Shown piece by piece: positions 62,366 to 64,000 of a stretch of DNA of 64,000 bases. The notes below the pieces were generated by a model. That model saw nothing but the letters and a program-made list of their open reading frames with translations. It ran no database searches and was not told the origin of the DNA. The translations under genes were made by a program, and so were the position numbers. Position 1 is the stretch's first letter; the number at the start of each line of letters is the position of its first letter. The stretch spans positions 1,178,001 to 1,242,000 of the forward strand of contig JASJZH010000001.1 of assembly GCA_037178975.1 (NCBI GenBank), in the 5' to 3' direction. The stretch is from Oscheius tipulae (Eukaryota > Nematoda > Chromadorea > Rhabditida > Rhabditidae).

Positions 62366-62880
62366 GCATTCAAGAGATCGTGCCTTCCTTGGCCCTTCAC
62401 TATCAACCCTTCTCGCAACAAAAACCCAAAGAACGGCTTGCGTGTGCCTGATTATTCTGCATTTGTTCCCTGTTCAGTGACCCAGAGAATATGCCTCGTG
62501 GTTGAAAAAAATAAACACACTTTCAATTTTTAATTATATATTGACAAATTTTAACAACCAGAAACGTGCAAACAATAGCAGCAGTATCATTCACAGCTTC
62601 GGTTCTTGCAATATCACATATTAAACAAGGGTTATCGTAATTAAAGCCTTCCCGGATCCTACATAGAAAGTGTTAAGATTCCCGTGGAACTGCTTAGGTA
62701 GCCTCTTGGGGTTAATGTTGATCCAAGATGAATTGGATTTCATCGGTCCATCAGTATCATATGAAAAAGGGGCGGTGTTGTCATCAAGAGGAACCAATTG
62801 ACGGAGGTCGAAAGTTGAGCCTTGTTTGTCCCCAATGATGGTCATGGCTCCAGCACGAGCATCGTCGCCTAGGAGAAGAT
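62366..62880. repeat. parent segment of the duplicated CUB 3' end
   Basis: Source or sister of 53602-54091, same orientation, about 8.8 kb apart. It covers the last exon's 3' part, the 3' UTR and about 130 bp beyond. The left border at GCATTCAAG lies just past the CED-4-like relic. Confidence 0.9.
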
Positions 62881-64000
62881 ACTGTAGGGTATGGTCTTCC
62901 CTTCCAATGGGAACGTATTCAACATTGTGGTAATAAAGGTTTGCCAGGTCTAAAAAAAACGAGTTATCTTTACGTCTCTTTGCCTCTCTGTCTCTCTGCT
63001 TTTTCGTCCTTTTAACTCTTTGATACTCACTGGAAGAATCCGTAGCAATCACTGCTCCTTTAGTAATTTCGACAATAGATTTGGCCACATACAGCTGCAA
63101 AACTTTGGTGATTGAAGGAAGAGTAAAGTCGTCTCCATCTGAATACAGGCTAAAAGTATATTATTAATCTGTGCGAGTTAAAAACAGACGTTCCAATTAG
63201 TGTACCGCTATCATAGACGAACACGTTGTTCAGTGCGAAATAGTTGGTCGAGCTGCCTATAGCTCTCTTCAGGTTGACAAGGTTGCGGGCGGATATGATG
63301 TTATAGGTCTGCCCTTCCAGAAGATCTTCAGCGTAGAAAAGAGCCGATGGTCCATCCGTGTCTACGGTGGTGGAAGATTTCACATTTTGTCCGAGCATGT
63401 CTGTAAACATAGTGTGGTTGAAACTGACATGAAATCTTTGCTATCCTGCAATGAAAGACTCACTTTTCTGTATCGTGATGTCTATCTGATATTTCATTTG
63501 TGTGTTCTTTCCTGGCTGGACTTGGAATATGAAGCTTTGAGGCCAAGCCGCCGTACTGTTCCATACTGGCAATTCAGTCCTAAGAAGGGTTAACTGTTTT
63601 TCTTGCAGACTTACGAGCCGAGAAACATACTCATGAGGTTATTTGCATCGGTGATCGAAACCATGTCATCAATGCTGATATTGTAAACGACAATATGGGC
63701 ATATGCAAACTGTCCTGGTGGCACGACGAACTGAAACTTGCACATAAGTGCAGTTAAACAGAGATGGTTCGTTCAACCCAATGAGACAAGGAGATAGACA
63801 GATAGACAGCGACCGAGAGACAGAAAGACAGAAACAGAGAAACATTGAGACTGGAAGGCAGATATTCAGAGAGACAGAAAGAAAGCCGAAAACTTACCCT
63901 GTACGAACTGTACCAGCAGTCAGAAGAATTCGCGGGGGAGGTAAGGGGCATAGAATATGGACCATTCAGATTGATCGTTTGCTCCTGGCAGTTTCCAGCC
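62621..64000 (-). CDS. secreted CUB-like domain protein (5' end outside window)
   Basis: Member of the nematode CUB-like secreted family, many of which respond to infection or diet in the intestine. Minus-strand exons: 64000-63898 (partial), 63730-63615, 63579-63464, 63400-63190, 63150-63031 and 62949-62621. The first visible part reads NCQEQTINLNGPYSMPLT, SPANSSDCWYSSYR, then VVPPGQFAYAHIVVYNISID (CUB-like core with its Cys pair), a second module (WPQSFIFQVQPGKNTQMKYQ; ALFYAEDLLEGQTYNIISA), and a C-terminal part YYHNVEYVPIGREDHTLQYL ending FYVGSGKALITITLV-TAA. All splice phases agree and no stops are seen. The signal peptide lies beyond the right edge. Confidence 0.85.

Noticed and set aside
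1-64000. CRISPR arrays, prokaryotic operons or replication origins
   Set aside because: Intron-dense eukaryotic genes throughout; no regular repeat-spacer array was seen.

Overview
This window reads as nuclear DNA of a nematode. The evidence is: many small introns (about 34 to 60 bp) ending in TTTCAG or TTTTAG; worm-typical families (a CUB-like secreted protein at the right edge, a small secreted protein of the SXP/RAL-2 type, two tandem 7-TM receptor genes of chemoreceptor style, an exon fragment resembling the nucleotide-binding region of CED-4); and acceptor-like sites just before several start codons, as expected for spliced-leader trans-splicing. I cannot name the species. Introns are strikingly rich in CTGTCTCT / GACAGAGA simple repeats.

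Layout, left to right. 0.6-12.3 kb: a many-exon Rho guanine-nucleotide exchange factor (Ser-rich N-terminus, DH, PH, coiled coil), 5' end uncertain. 13.5-19.4 kb: two related protein-kinase-like genes on the + strand with a DMS motif in place of DFG; the first carries several lesions and the second is a remnant. 20.5-34.1 kb: a thioester-containing protein (TEP / alpha-2-macroglobulin family) gene. Its introns hold a tRNA-Glu gene, a deleted RTE-type LINE and a 5.7 kb BEL/Pao LTR retrotransposon with identical-looking 199 bp LTRs and a 5 bp target duplication. The TEP reading frame has an in-frame TGA early, and an in-frame TAG followed directly by an open frame encoding a transmembrane segment.

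35.1-36.2 kb: ERH (enhancer of rudimentary homolog). 36.4-39.8 kb: two unrecognised minus-strand loci, the second with in-frame stops. About 39.9 kb: a small hAT-like MITE. 40.2-42.9 kb: the two 7-TM receptors. 44.7-46.8 kb: ribosomal protein eS7 followed closely by the SXP/RAL-2-like gene. 47.0-49.2 kb: a membrane-anchored arylacetamide-deacetylase-like esterase whose introns hold tRNA-like sequences. 50.2-51.5 kb: a complete 82-residue two-EF-hand protein.

51.5-62.4 kb is repeat-rich. It holds two copies of a dispersed repeat, a truncated second copy of the CUB gene's 3' end, a 12-TM otopetrin-like proton-channel gene on the minus strand (55.9-58.4 kb), an intronless cullin C-terminal pseudogene, an unrecognised tail-anchored protein and the CED-4-like fragment. 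62.6-64.0 kb: the 3' six exons of the CUB-like gene, which runs off the window.

The housekeeping genes look intact; the defence- or environment-facing loci (TEP, kinases, CUB copy, unknown minus-strand gene) show the decay, duplication and insertion. Most exon models were made by eye from splice consensus and frame continuity and need RNA evidence.
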